From contig QCXZ01000137.1 in assembly GCA_025024175.1 (NCBI GenBank), positions 12,462,001-12,526,000 on the forward strand: DNA of 64,000 bases. The letters are read 5' to 3'. How positions within the stretch are numbered: the first letter of the stretch is position 1; every line of letters starts with the position of its first letter. Below the pieces are notes generated by a model. The model did not search any database. It had not been told where the DNA came from and worked only from the letters and a program-made list of their open reading frames with translations. The stretch comes from Rhyzopertha dominica. Lineage: Eukaryota > Arthropoda > Insecta > Coleoptera > Bostrichidae. The position numbers were made by a program, and so were the translations under genes. Of the stretch, positions 48,251-62,089 are shown one piece after another.

Positions 48251-50269
48251 TGGCGACACTTTTTCATTACGTAGTATGCCTGCAAACCCAATCAAATATC
48301 ACATATTTTTAAAATGCATAAATCGTTGGGATGACGAGCTGGGATATTTTTGTCTAAAAATGTTTAATGTGCAATGGAATCTGGATTAGAAATAAAGTAT
48401 ACCAACATAGATAGACGCCTATAAACGTACGTAGATATTCATAGACACCATATAAGTATGACTCGACTTCCGTAAGTGTGTAGGTATGATTCGTATATAC
48501 ACACAATAAGACACAATTTCTTCGGACTAAAACGGTTTTTGCAAATTAAAAACATTTTAGTGTATCATGTGCATCTTTTCTACCTGTACCTACCAGATAT
48601 AAGGGGTGGTTACTTATTTTCTAACAAAAGTAGCATAAACCTTCCCACTCACCTGTAAATTGTACCAAAGTACAATAAAATAGTAGCACATTTGCTTTTC
48701 TTACAAACCGTTAGGAAGAATAACCTGGGTGCAAAACATAGGGCATTACAAATATTTAGTGGTAAAAGGAATTCTAGGAGTGGATTACATTTATGTGAGG
48801 TATAACAGACATTTATTATTTTATAGTTTAAAATGACAACTAGATATATGTTTTCATTATTAAAATTTCCTATTTTGAAGAGTGAATTTAAAAATAACCT
48901 GCAGGATGGATGAAAAACTGAAATGCCTCGAACCCACCTCATATAATAAATTCGAAGATCAATGCATACAAGATTTCCAGATTACTTTTTTAAGTAACAA
49001 GATTGCAAATAAGTTTCAACCCATCATTAAGTCACTGTCACTTTGGGTCAAAGGTGGCCTCTGCGAATACTCTCCCCAAATAAAGGTGGAACCGCTGGCA
49101 ATAGCAAGACATGTATAAACCGCAAAAAAACACTTCAAAGCAGCTGCTGCAACTAATGCAGCCGTGTATTGTATTGAAAAGTCAAACGATGTTGCAATCG
49201 CGAAAAATCGAAGTAATGGAAGTGAAACGTCAATGTTTTCTGGACACCGATATTTGGTGGCCAAATCTAGGCGCATAGATTATTTGTCTGAATTTGTGTG
49301 TCATTTTGATATTAATAAAATTTAATTGGCAACTTTTTTTGCTTACAACAGAACGACGTTTAATTTTTTACACCACGCCCTATAAGAGCTAAAGATTGTG
49401 GGGTATTCATTTTTCGGAGTCATTACTGGTAAATTACTTTTAATAATAATAAATTAATTCATTACTGCATTACTCAACAACGTTTGCAGCAAAAATATAA
49501 TGATTTAGTCGCTTATTAATTTTCAAGGCATACTTGATTTTTGGAAACCAAAATTGTGATAACATAATTATTATATAGCTATTGTTACGTCGTTCTAGCA
49601 ACACACTGTATATACTACTCTGTGAGTCAGTAGTATAAAATGGCTTAAATTCTATTCTAGCTCACAAAATATTACGAAATTTCCTCCAAATATATTTTGT
49701 AAAATGCTTGTCAAGATTATAAAACTACATCCTCTTAAAAGGTTGTTCCAGATGAGTACTTGATCATTTTGCTCCATTATTTAACATGTAATTTACTTTT
49801 AGTTATATTTTCTTATTTGATTTATTGATTTTAAATAAATTTAAGTTTCTGAATTGTGCTTAATATTAAATGCTGCGGTGTAGATGTGTAGAAACCTTTA
49901 TAATAATTTAGGAGTAACGTTTAACCAAACATTACTTAGGTGGGACGTTTGTGCGTTCATAAATATGTTGATGGCATAATGGCACTAAAACACAATAATT
50001 TCAAATGAAAAATTATTGTTTTTGTAATGTGACAGAAATACAAAAATGTTTGTAGTGTAGTATGTGTTGACAGTGTTGTCGATATAACCTAGATGTCTGG
50101 AATTTAAAAAAAAACTTGGCAGCCTTATATAATATAGCAGTAACATCACGTGAATTGTGCCACCATTAACATACCCAATCTTTTTAACACCACCGCTAAC
50201 ATTAAAATGATTTTGACAAGGCAGTATTTCGTTGAAAATTATAGCCGACATTTAGGATGCAAAAATTAT

Positions 50270-50850
50270 ATTGGCAACACCGGCCAAAGCCCCGACTGCT
50301 TAGTTGTTACGTGGATCACGCGTCTCACCGTAGGTGGCGGCGCAGCAGCGGCCTCTCCATCGGAATCCGTCGATGGCCAAAGCAACACATATAAATGCAA
50401 CGTTCGCGTCAAAAAAATTGTGAGCGGCTGTTAACGTCCGGGGCAGTTTTACGGCTCCGTTCTTGTGCACTGTTCGAATTGGAAGTGGCCTTTATGGCTA
50501 TCGTCCTTTTGAAATACGCCCCAATATAAACAAGATTTGTGGAGTAGTAAACCGATTTCATGGCATGCATGGGAAACGTACGACGCCGTATAAATTTGTC
50601 GAAACTCCNCGNATTGCCACAATTAAATGTAATGTAGTTATCGTTACATTTTACAACCGGGATATTTTTAATTAACAACCCCCCGGTGGACAGGGGTATA
50701 AATCGGCGATAATTTAGTTTTGGCGCTGATAATACCAACACCCGCGCGCTGACGACTTGCTTAACATCGTTCTAATGTACCTGGTGGGAGTCGTTCCAAT
50801 ACCGACTGGAACTGTTTCACCTGTTTGGTCATAATTCTTCAACTATCTGG
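50270..50850. other. GC-richer island with ambiguous bases
   Basis: Contains GGTGGCGGCGCAGCAGCGGCC and CTCCNCGNATTGCC. Open frames on both strands (94 and 110 codons) lack recognised domains. It lies just left of the LINE. Confidence 0.35.
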
Positions 50851-51036
50851 TCGACGGACCAGTAGAACATTTACTGCTGTTCCATGTAAGACATAAATAA
50901 ACAGGAACCTCAGGGGCAAGGATCTCTTGAACGAGCCCAGATTGTTCTTGCATACTGCACCATGGCTGCCATCCCATAGTCCATAACACATAGGTCAACG
51001 ACATACGATGTTGAATTATCAGTGATAAAGACATAG

Positions 51037-53060
51037 ATGTTACAGTATCGATCTTGTAACAAGAAAGTACCTATCGAAATAATTAAGAGAGACATTAAGT
51101 GCGCGTATACCAATTTTATCAAGTCCGCTGAAAGCAACATATGCGGAAACTCGTCGCATCTTTGGACATACATTAATATTAAAAAGAATACATCGGGTGT
51201 TCCAGGAAAAATGTTCTGTGGTGAAAAAGAAGTGAAACAGCCCATTGAAATAGTGAACGCATTTGCGGACTTTTTTGGAAGTGTATATGTGCAAGAATTG
51301 GGAACCGATAATGAAAGTGATTTACGGTTTGCAAGCAGTTATGATGGGGATTATAACAGGAACACATTGCATATGTTTAAGATAAGTGAGAAGGATATTG
51401 TGCAAGCAGCAAAGAAACTGAAAGCGAACAATGTGGCGGGGTATGATGAGGTTCCTGCATTCTTTGTCAGAGATTGCATATCTTGTCTATCTGGCCCACT
51501 GAATTATTTGTTTAATTTAATAGTAAGTAGTTCCACATTTCCTAAAACGTGGAAAATAGCTAAAGTTCGCCCAGTATTTAAAAAGGGCGTAACATTAAAA
51601 ACTATAGACCGATAGCTATCATATGTAATTTTTCAAAATTGTTTGAATCAATTATGGCGAAGGTTTTGAATAGTCATATATCAAATTATATTAGTATTGA
51701 TCAGCATGGATTTTTCCAAGGACGCTCAACTGTAACAAACTTATGCTCTTTTGTTCAGTACTTATCAAATAATCTGAATAACAATAAACAAGTGGATACT
51801 GTGTATACAGACTTAAGTAAAGCGTTTGATGTTGTTAATCATAGAATACTGTTGTTTAAGTTGAAAGACTATGGATTGTGTAATGGGTTGATTTCATTAT
51901 TTCGGTCTCTTTTGGGGGAGAGAAGTCAGTACGTTGAGTATATGGGTTATGAATCAAAATTATATAGATCATTTAGTGGTGTTACCCAAGGTTCAAATCT
52001 TGGACCAATTTTGTTTACAATTTTTATTTAAGCTTATTTAAAAGTCAAGTATTTGTCTACGCTGATGATTTGAAAGTGTCTAAAACCATTGTTACTTTTG
52101 CTGACTGTTTCGTCCTGCAGAACGACCTGGATCATTTTGTCGAGTGGTGCCTCGTTAATAAATTAAAAATTAATTGTGACAAGTGCGTTGTGATTATTTT
52201 TTCTAGGAAGGTAAATAATAACTTATATAAATATACAATTGATAACACATCCCTTCAAAGGGTGCACCAAATAAAGGACCTCAGGGTAGTGATTGACGGC
52301 GCACTGTCATTTGTTCCTCACATCAATGAGATATGTAAGCAAGCAGTAAAAATGTTAGGATTTATCATTAGAAATACAAAAGAATTTATAAATATTACGT
52401 GCTTAAAAAAACTGTACTATAGTTATGTGTGAAGTAAATTGGAATATTGTGCAATGGTATGGGATCCGTATTATGTTGTTCATATCAGAGCAATTGAACG
52501 TGTGCAAGGTAGATTTTGCAAGTATTTACATATTATGAAACACAAAATTTATCCAGCGAGAGACTATCCGCAGTGTGAATTGCTTGCGGAAACTGGACTT
52601 AAATTGCTTCAATCTAGAAGACAACTATTCTGTTACATTTTTATTTAAATTAGTACATGGACGTGTATGGTGTTCCCAACTATTAGAGCAATTAAGATTT
52701 CGTGTACCCAGAATAAGCGCACATAATTCCAAAACGCTTGAATTGTACCTATCCCGTACTAACCAGCACTTTCATTCGCCGATAAATAATATGAGCATAC
52801 GATACAATGAAATATGTAATGATATTGATATATTTATTAAATGCAGTATTGCGTCTTTTGTCTTGTATTAGCAAGTAGATTGTAATATTTATTTTGCTGT
52901 ACTTTTGAGTTAATAATTATAGTTCTTTTTCCTTACATTAATCTTAATTTAATTTATTGTTATCATGCATAATATGTAACAGATGTTAATTAATTATCCT
53001 TGTGAACCATTATGGTCTGTTGGGTCAATAAATATTGTTATTATGATTATTATTATCTAA
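51037..53060 (+). mobile_element. LINE (Jockey/CR1-like) reverse transcriptase pseudogene, 3' part
   Basis: The first frame (51037-51615) has the linker and start of the reverse transcriptase: FADFFGSVY, ISEKDIVQAAKKLKANNVAG and FPKTWKIAKVRPVFKKG. A frameshift near 51598 moves to NYRPIAIICNFSKLFESIMA, QHGFFQGRSTVTNL, YTDLSKAFDVVNHRILLFKL and SGVTQGSNLGPILFTIF. A small deletion near 52025 removes the FIND segment; the catalytic FVYADD follows (YADD at 52058-52069). The thumb region continues through a stop at 52430 and a frameshift near 52610 to about 52871. About 190 bp of 3' UTR end in an ATTATT-rich tail near 53055. It is dead, and 5' truncated since no endonuclease is visible in frame. Confidence 0.9.
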
Positions 53061-53739
53061 GAATCAAATACGAGTCAAACTTTGTGTAATTTGTTAAGAA
53101 TATTGCGTTGCTATATGATAACACTACAAAACAAACATTAAAAATTAACGAATATGTCGAAGTTGAGTGTTTCTTAATTATTAATAATATGTTTTCGGAG
53201 AGATCTGTGTCACTATAAGAAAGTGACAAAAAAATGATTAATCTGACATTTGATTAGGTACACCTGTAATCTTTGTCAATGAAGAGAACCTCAAAAAATC
53301 GTCTAAAACGAGTTTAAACAAAATTTTGAAAGTCAATAAGCAAATCCTCAAGGAAGCGAGGCGTCACAGAAACAGCATATCAACCTACTGACGAGAAAAG
53401 AACTACCCACTGGATATACGTAAGTAAAGTAAACTACAAAATAGCCTTCCAAATATCTCCTCAAATTTTCCACTATCCCCATTAAAGTCATTAGTATTTC
53501 TAAAAAAATTATACCTTCTCTCATTAGATGTTTGTAATAGTATTTTTCTCTTAGTTACATTTTTGATTTATCAAAATCAATCATGTGTTTAGTTAAATAC
53601 GAGTGTTCAGATACTTGTCCTACTTCAGCCGAGTGGTATTGTAGAAATGGATTTAATAGAGCCCTGAAGTTTAGCTTTGCTATAGTGTGCAAAGTTATTC
53701 TTAGCTTAAAATCTAATCATATAATCCGATCATATAAAT

Positions 53740-54330
53740 GCTAAGATGATTTGCCCACATATTACGCATATTATTAACTGTGCGTTAGAAATTGGTTATT
53801 TTCCTGCTATGTGGAAGTCGTCACTTATTATTTCTATACCAAAGAAAACTAGTCCACATAGTTTAACTGACCAACGCCCTATTACTAAAATTCCTGCGCT
53901 ATCAAAATTTTTAGAAAAAAAATAGCTCAAAGGCAGATTTATGACTATGCCATATCAAGTAACATTATATCTTCTGTCCAATCAGGAGTAATAGTGCAAC
54001 ATCTGTTTTAGCTAATGTCACAGCAAATATTTTTAGAGCACCAGATAGCTTTGGGTCTAGTACTGATCGACTACTCCAGATTATTTGATAGCATAGATTA
54101 TTTTTTACTGGATGATGTGGCTGTTGGTTTTTTTTAACTCATATTTTCGTAGTTCGTAGTCAGTCCCAAATTGTCGTTTTTGGTTATAATATATCTGAAA
54201 ACCGTTCCACCACTTCGGGTGTGCCGCAAGGCTAATTATTGGGCCCATTACCTTTTTTGATATACACCACAGATCTCGCTAGCTGCGTAAAACATTATAG
54301 TACCCAAATCTATCTATTTGTAGCACGTAT
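53740..54330 (+). mobile_element. Second LINE reverse transcriptase fragment, heavily decayed
   Basis: The frame from about 53754 reads CPHITHIINCALEIGYFPAM, WKSSLIISIPKKTSP and TDQRPITKIPALSKFLEK, the start of a LINE reverse transcriptase. Farther on, DYSRLFDSIDYFLLDD-like pieces and SGVPQG-LLGPLPFLIYTTDL are visible at about 54060-54280 in shifted frames. The YADD box is absent (the corresponding stretch reads TQIYLFVA). It differs in sequence from the LINE 0.7 kb upstream, so it is a separate insertion. Confidence 0.8.
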
Positions 54331-54949
54331 GTGGTTTTTCAAACGCGTACTAACTTTTTTGTTAGTCATCAGACACATGTAACACCTGCCGCAAGAACAT
54401 GTAATTTTGTAAACACCTTCACTTTCTAAATGTAGGTACGTTATCTTTAGTATAACATGAAATATTATCTAAACTATTATTATGTACTATCAACAAGCAA
54501 AATATCATGTTTTTTTTATGTATCTTCTTTAATTTTCCGAAAGGCAAACTCATCTTTAAGTCACTTTGGTGGACTGAGAATTTATTTGATTTCGACGAGC
54601 ATTTTTATTAAAAATCGACCAATTATCCTTATTGTTATAACCCATTTCTCATTAGCGCTGTTTCAAGACAATATATTTTTTTGCAAAGAACTTTAGTCTG
54701 AAGTTCATTGTGCTCTGGCAAATAACGTTCTTATAAAACTATTCGTTTGAGTTAAAATAGGGAAGGTAGCGATACCAATTAACTAAAGCATCAAATTATG
54801 TTACCATTACCACTAACACATTAACAATCTGAAGACTTCATCAATAAACAAATTTCAGGAAACAAATAGCGCTCTTGCAGTGTAGCCCTAACAAGATTAG
54901 TAGCAGACGAACAATTTGTGAGGTTAAAACAGCTGGCACGAAATCTAAA

Positions 54950-55440
54950 CAACTAAATCTGAAATAGAAATTTTTAGACCGCCATTTCGTAATTCTTACG
55001 ACATGCACCGATGTTCAACACATTCCGTGATTGCATGTTAAGAGAGCCCATCATCGCATTTTCACATCCTTTTGTGGACCGTCACGTTTAGAAGGCGTAC
55101 AAAAACCAGCACGATCTTGATTAACATATCTCATCTAGATGTTAATTTTATGCGCTCGGAACTCATAATTTTCTTATCAGCAACTCGAACTATCTGCTCA
55201 AATAAGTTTCCTTTTTTCGTTAGGGCTCTCAGCTATGATTTAATTATATATTCTGCCTCGCCGTTGTATTTGTTTGTCCGTATGTAAAAAGAGATTTAAT
55301 AACACGGTCTGGGGTTCCAGCCTACCGGCCTTTAAATGCTTTTAAACTTTTTCCTGTTTGAACACAGCGGCTGCGAATATATTATGGCTGGAATTTAAGC
55401 ATCAAACTCTAACTATCGATAAGCCGCATCTAATACGAGA
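54950..55440. other. Moderately GC-richer stretch, no supported gene
   Basis: Less AT-rich than the flanks, with a 71-codon plus frame of no recognised family. Confidence 0.25.
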
Positions 55441-56212
55441 TGTAAGTATTAGTATAATAATACAAAGTGTTGTAACAAAAATTGGCCCGAGAATACTTAT
55501 GTTGTCTACTTCTCCATAAATGTGCTACTATTTGTATATGAAACGGGTTTGTTACAGCTGCTAGTTTTTCTTACCAAATGCGTTGAACCTCATTAATTTA
55601 CCTATCCTTTGAACTACAAGATGTAAGGAATAAAAGATTTTAAGTTTGATATCTGTGTTAAAGAAATCATCTTAATTACTCCGGAAGATGCTAATATAGC
55701 AGTGATGATGTACCACGTTCGGATGGGTCAAAATTTGCTACTGTGGAGGACATTGTAAAAAAGTGACCAAAATCGTGATTGATCAGTGATTGTAGCTGAC
55801 GGATTTTTGTGCAAATCGAAAGACTTAGGAGACTTTTAATAGTCGGATAAACTATCTGATTAGGGTTTTTGAGCATTCTGTGCCTAGAAAACTAACACCT
55901 AGACAGTACACTAAAATATAGGTATCGAAAAGCACAGTTCTGCCGCATGTGGACCAAGTTTAAAGAATTACGCCGCATGCCGACCTTTTTATGGATGAAT
56001 GCCCCACGATACGAATTTTTTGCACTGTTTGTAATTAAGGGGAAAATTTGCTTTTTGCGCTACTATCAACAGATGGAATTGTTGCGGTTGTTATGATAAT
56101 TCAAACAAACATAAAACAATAACAGAAACAACAGAGAAAAAAACGGGATTCATATAAACACAGGTAATTATTCAGATAACAGATAACCCATTTTATATAG
56201 CGAATAAAATCA

Positions 56213-56599
56213 ATGTCTATACGTAGTTCCCAAAACAGTTCTGCCGATATTGATGAAGGAGATGATGTTCCATAAATCCCACTGGAGTTGCGTTCAGTTG
56301 CCCAAGGTGTTGATGAAAAACAACGAAAACAACAGCAAATGCTTACTTCGAAAATTTGTCCAAACCGAGGCTACTTATTTCAAACTGATGACTGCAATAA
56401 ATGTCAAAGAAATTTCTATATATCCCAATTTGTGAAACCAATCGTCCTACCAAAGAGATGTAGAGATAGTTACCTACGTAAAAAGATTAAGATCCTTCAA
56501 CTTGAGGAAATCAATGCTTTCATTGATAAAGCCGGAAATAGGCAACTTCTTGCGACAAAAGTGAGATTATTTATTAAATTTATTGAGTTTTTTTTGTAA
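56213..56599 (+). pseudogene. Unrecognised ORF with one internal stop
   Basis: From an ATG at 56213 the frame runs to 56599 with a single TAA at 56274-56276. It starts with an acidic stretch (SSADIDEGDDVP), then a Gln/Lys-rich part, a cysteine pair region (ICPNRGYLFQTDDCNKCQRN) and a basic helical part (RCRDSYLRKKIKILQLEEIN). The composition is more protein-like than that of neighbouring random frames. It might be a transposon ORF or a host exon with a sequencing error. I recognise no domain. Confidence 0.3.
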
Positions 56600-57289
56600 A
56601 CACTTATAAATAATAATAAGTTGCTTTGATTATGAGTCATTATGGCGCCTGCAGGCAGAGAGAAATAATATTGTACAAGACAATCGTGACATTCACTATC
56701 GAGCCGTCAATGTTTAGCCATTCCGAAGACTAAGAAGATTATTTATTTATTACCGAAATAGAAAGTGTACCTACGGTTTAACCCGTATTCAACCTACTGG
56801 TAGCAACAAGTTGATCAGATGCTGCAAATTACCGCTGAACCCCAGCTTCCTAATTTGGTGAACAATGGCGAAAATTTTCTGGCGATTAAAAATCATGATA
56901 GCCAGAAATCTGCCGCCGCAACTGAAGGTTATGTTGTAGACTTTATCAAGAAAAAATTGAAATATTTCACACACTCACACCTCTTGGGCTCAAATCTACA
57001 TAATCAATTCAAGCTTAATTTTTTTCTGACATCTTGTTCGCTTTTTCTACCATCTGACAGTGCTAGCAACTTTGTTTCTTAAAAATGCCCCATAACCCGT
57101 GCGTCAATGGTAAATCACGGAATTTGATGTAATATAGTACTCATTAAAAGGCGGAAATAAAAAAGTTATTTTTAATGTTAAAGGATAAAAAAACATCCAG
57201 CTCTTCTCTAAACAAGAACAAAAACGATTTAGTACAACACACATGAAAATAAAGCGCATTTTTCAAATTATGAAATCATATCATCCGCA

Positions 57290-57650
57290 TCATTCATTGC
57301 TCGTTAATACCGACAATCTTTAATAACGGACCATCGTTTTCTCCTGATTGACATCAGATGTTTATTTTTAGAACGAATTCACGACAGCCGGTGCATCCGG
57401 ACAGCCGGGGAGTTCATAATTTATCATTGAACCTGGCCAGAACGATGAAAGATAATTCTGAATGTACGACACTTCCACTTTCCCATCAATAACACAAATC
57501 CGATCAGATTACTCACGGACTGTGGTCAGTGCCTGCACCGAAAATTCGCTTCGTAGCATCCGCCGCGCTATCCTATCGGCAATTAATCTCAATTGAAGCG
57601 GACAGACGATCTCAATAGATTCCAGGGGCGTACGTCAAGATCGTATAAAA
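57290..57650. other. GC-richer island, no supported gene
   Basis: Contains GACAGCCGGTGCATCCGGAC and CATCCGCCGCGCTATCC, with no open frame of interest. Candidate regulatory element. Confidence 0.35.
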
Positions 57651-59334
57651 GCACCTTCCAAATTTCTACTTACAAAATACTTTACAGTTTCTACCTACTG
57701 AAAGATAGAGGATATTCGCAATAAAAAAACGGCCAAAAAATTATTAAAAAAAACAAATTTTTTTCAGTTTAACCCAGTCACAAGAACAAGGTATTCCACC
57801 CATTACGATCAAGAAGTAATACAAGGGCACAAACGAACGAGTATATAATATATCACCTTTTAAAATTTTGCTTGAACTTGTGTCGGACAAATTTTGACGT
57901 TTTCGTTTTTGACAAAGATTACAGGCGAAATCGAATCGTCAGACTAATAACTTTTTGTCAGTGTATCTAAACGACAGCGAAATATTATTTTACATTATGG
58001 ATGCTCAAAGCATTCACCCTTATATTTTGAATCAGGTAAACTAAACATTCAAAAAATAAAAGCAATTTATAATTTTTGTAATTTCGTTACGTTATTCCCT
58101 AAATCTGTGAACACCTTCGAGAAGTTGACTTTTCAAGCGTTTTAATTAAAAACACATCGCAATATTCAGAAAAGACCAGACAAACTTGCACCGTAATTGG
58201 GCAACTTTCAGCTTTATTATAATACCGGGTACGCCACAAAATGTATACACGCAGTGAACTGTCAGAAAATTTATTTCTTGTCCTACAAGATTAAGTTTTT
58301 AGAAAATGTAATATAAGTATTTCATCAAAAGACGACAGCAATTCGTAGCTTTAGCTGCTCAACCCAATTAGTTGCAAGGAAGTAACTCCAACATGGCGGA
58401 CATACGGTTGAGTTTTAAGAGGGGCATTTACCTAGAGCGTAGCGGGTCATTTTAAGCACCCACCGTTTTACATTTTACCAAGTTATAAGAAACTTTTTCG
58501 AAGTGAAATTTCGACATGGTAATGACAAAAGATATAGCTACAACGTAGAGTAAATGTAAATATTTGTTGTTATATTTTGCTTAAAATGCGTATTTTTGGC
58601 GAGCTATTTCTCGAAAACTAAGGCACATAAACGAAAAATTCGAACTCCACGTTGTAGCTACATATTTCTTTGTACACTACCAAAAACATGAGCACGATAA
58701 GTGCGTAAAAACATTCAAAAAATCTAAAACCGCTAACCCTTTCGCACGAGTCCGTCACGAGAGCGGAATGCGAATGCCCATCCCCATCAGGTCCGTCGCG
58801 TAGTATCCAGTGAACAGTGAGGCTAAGATACAAACCTGTCGGGAATGATCGAGCGGATACGATCTATTCCGATATGACTGGATTTCTAAGATTGTATGTC
58901 TAAATACACGTGACAAGTTTAATGTTAAAAGCTCTTTCACATTAATTTACTGTCTGCCGAAGCAATGGGGAGGCGGAAGGAAAATTATTATAAAAGTTCC
59001 TCCAGAAAAAATAGTCGACATGCAGTAAGAATGAAATGTTATATAGTTTATATTTACAGAAATAAATGGGTTATTCCATATTTTGAATAACCTGGTATAA
59101 TATCATAGTAAGTTACTAATATCATGCTTACTTCTTTATGCACACACTACAGTCAGCAATTTTCCAAATATTAGTTTAGCCCGTCTGTTGCTCGTACGAT
59201 GTTTGGTGATTTCAACCTGCTACACTCTTACGTCCCATGTCCCGCTGGTAATACGGGTTGCATAGTTTACATTTCTGCCCGATCGCTCCAAGTAAATGCC
59301 CCTCTTAAAGCGTGGAAGAAGGTAATTAAGTGGT

Positions 59335-59564
59335 TTGAAGGCTTCCGTGGTTGTTGTCGATGACATGTTGTTTTCCGGGCTGGTTCCCACGTTGGTTATT
59401 AGACCTTGACGTTTCGACACTCATGTCGGTGTCTTCCTCAGAAGTAGCTACATGTCGGTGTCTTCCTCAGAAGTAGCTACTTCTGAGGAAGACACCGACA
59501 TGAGTATCGAAACGTCAAGGTCTAATAACCAACGTGGGAACCAGCCCGGAAAACAACATGTCAT
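59335..59564. mobile_element. Inverted-duplicate retroelement fragment with 15 bp target duplication
   Basis: Two copies of the 89 bp repeat seen at 16.0 kb lie head to head (59362-59450 and about 59474-59562), with a 30 bp partial repeat between them. The insertion is flanked by AGGTAATTAAGTGGT at 59320-59334 and 59565-59579, an exact 15 bp duplication. Long duplications and inverted copies fit target-primed reverse transcription, as in Penelope-like elements or LINEs. The right arm has GTATC where the left has GTGTC, so the helix II-like stem has one mismatch there. Confidence 0.7.
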
Positions 59565-59859
59565 AGGTAATTAAGTGGTACTGGAAGTTTGAGAATGTTG
59601 CTGCGGTTCAAAGAGAGTGGAGAAATGTTGTGTGGTACAGAATCACCTTTAAAGTTAGCAAATAGATCTCTACGAGACAAATTATGGAGTAGGGTGTAAC
59701 GTAACAAGGGATGACCCTTCAACTGTGGTCTTGGAGCTGTTTCCGTATTCACCTCAAAAATCTTCAAAGCAAAGGGCACGTAAGCGTACAAGCTTCATGT
59801 AAACATTATAAGGGAGGTGCAACAGCTATGCATACTGAACTAGGTATTAATGGGCAGCA

Positions 59860-60235
59860 CAGCTTGGTCGATGAAGGCCAATTCAAACTTAAAGGAAGTG
59901 TCATGAGGAACAACTATTGTGTGAATTGGGCTAACGGTAAATGTGTGGTGTGGTTCATTTTAAAGGGGCCTCATTGGATCTTTTCGCTCTGAAGATAATG
60001 TAACTGAATAAAAGTACCATATAGTGCTTGCTGGTTTCATATTACCTGATGCCATTCATACATCATACGACAATGACAAGTTTTATCTCCAACAAGATGG
60101 CGTCTCATCGCACTCCCATAGGGACGTACGAGCACACTTGAATCAAAATTTGCCAGAACAGTGGATAGGACATAGGAACTGTATTCTTTCTTATAAAGTG
60201 GAGTAAAAGAAAAGGTGTACAGAAGTAACACGCTT
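59860..60235 (+). mobile_element. DDE transposase fragment, frameshifted
   Basis: The first frame reads SLVDEGQFKLKGSVMRNNYC-VNWANG, like the DEAHFWLNGYVNKQNCR-W region around the first catalytic Asp. The second frame, from about 60040, reads KFYLQQDGVSSHSHRDVRAH and NLPEQWIGHRN, like the QQDGAPAH...FPGRWIGRRG region around the second. Both catalytic aspartates are visible but a frameshift lies between them and the tail is lost. A retroelement fragment is inserted 0.3 kb upstream. Confidence 0.65.
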
Positions 60236-62089
60236 TGGAATGATATTCTAGCAGAGTGCGCAGAAATCTCATTGGACACTTTATTATGATGGTGACTCGT
60301 ACTTCTAGATGTATTGAAGCTCAAGTTCACCATTTTGACCATTAGTCCCATTTTCATTAGAAAGTACATTTGTTATTCAAATTAGACTTCAAACTTTATA
60401 TTTTAAGAATTTTAAGCTTGTTAAGCGAAAAATAAACTTTGTATGACACACATTTATTTTAAGCATCCGATGTAAATCAGTAAGTTGTAGGTCAAACAAC
60501 CATCACTGACATGCACTGTCAAAATTCTATTCCGATAATTACTGGCTTTTCTACTCTCATTATTAAGCGGAATCTTTCCGAACCATTTTCATCAATTCCC
60601 TCAAAAAACCTTAACAAATCGTTATCGAAATCACATCTATTAGATCGACTTGAATATTAGAAATAATAAGCCTTGCCTATAAGATCTATAAAATCCACCA
60701 ATGAAGACTTTGGTAGATATTTAATTGAATAAATGGTTATTTTATACAAAAAATGAATTAATCGATTTAGGAGAATGTTTAATTGTTTGATCAGTAATAA
60801 TTTCCGTTTACAACAGTGTGTTTTTATATGTCATATGTACCTAAGTCAGGAAATTTCAGACACGATTTAATGTGACAAAATCGGAAATTTGATTTTTAGC
60901 CTTAGCTATATATATTAGGGGCCACCACTCTTTCGCTGCCCCAGGGCATCAAAAACTAAATGAAGTGGAAAATGCGTTAAAAATTTGGATGGGAGCCTAA
61001 AGACTAAGACATATCCAACGAGCCATCTGCGAGCCCGATCCGTTAAGAAGTTCTAGAGCTGTGAGTGTGACAAATAGACCGACAAAGTGCAGAGAATAGC
61101 ACCTTTTCTTCATAAATGACCTGGAATATACACTAAAAACTATATTAAATCGTCATTAGGAAAAATTGCTACTTCATAAGGAACTTATCGAATTTAAAAA
61201 CTGTTAAAACAGCAAAAAAAACGCATGTTAATGATCTCGTGGATATCGTTGAGTATTTGAAGAGAATTTATCGCTCTGTATAGTTAAAATTTTAACAGAT
61301 GAGTTCGAATGTATATTTTTTTCAAGTGAGTATAAGCAAAAGCTGCTTTCTAATTATCCTTAATTGTACTATGTGATGCTAGATATAAACCTAACAATTT
61401 CAGAATGCAAATTTTCATTTTTCTTGTCGTTAATGGTAATATAGAAATCTTTTGACTGGAAAAAACAAAACGACAATTGTATTAGTTTAATGATAAAACA
61501 TTTTAAACAGCATAATTTAAAATGGTAGAAAACAGTTTCTAATATAACCTGCAATGATTTAAAAAAATGAAATGGATTACATCTATCATCTTGTATCTTG
61601 TATTTTGTTAAATACCTATTTGCTATTTATTCTTTAATATTTATACATGTGTGTATGGTAGCATTATGTAACTTTGTGCAGAAAAAGTGCCTAATACATT
61701 AATCTCACCTTGTAGTTTTTGATGTACATGCATGTGTACGTCTGTCTACTACAATCTAGCTCCGATGAATAGTAATATTTCCTATACACCAGAGCTAAAA
61801 TTGCTCTGTTGGCAAAATGGAGCTACATGATACTTCATGCTTATCTACAAAATCATCAAGTACAATTTGTGTCAAAAACAACATCATAATAATCTTACTG
61901 AAGGCGATTTAAAGATACTGGCTGTTTCAATAATACTGGAACCCTTATTTAAATGTGTATACAGAGACAGTTCTTCAACTTTAAGACGAATAATACTATT
62001 TTGAGAAAAATATTATATTCAAAGCCCACATTTTATAATAAAATTATTAGTTTTTAATATTTAGAAATTCATAAGCATCTGTGTGCTCT
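60236..62089. other. AT-rich interval, nothing supported
   Basis: No ORF or repeat structure that I can support. Confidence 0.55.

Noticed and set aside
50409..50741. 110-codon minus frame
   Set aside because: Runs through Ns and has no similarity I recognise; overlapping frames on both strands.
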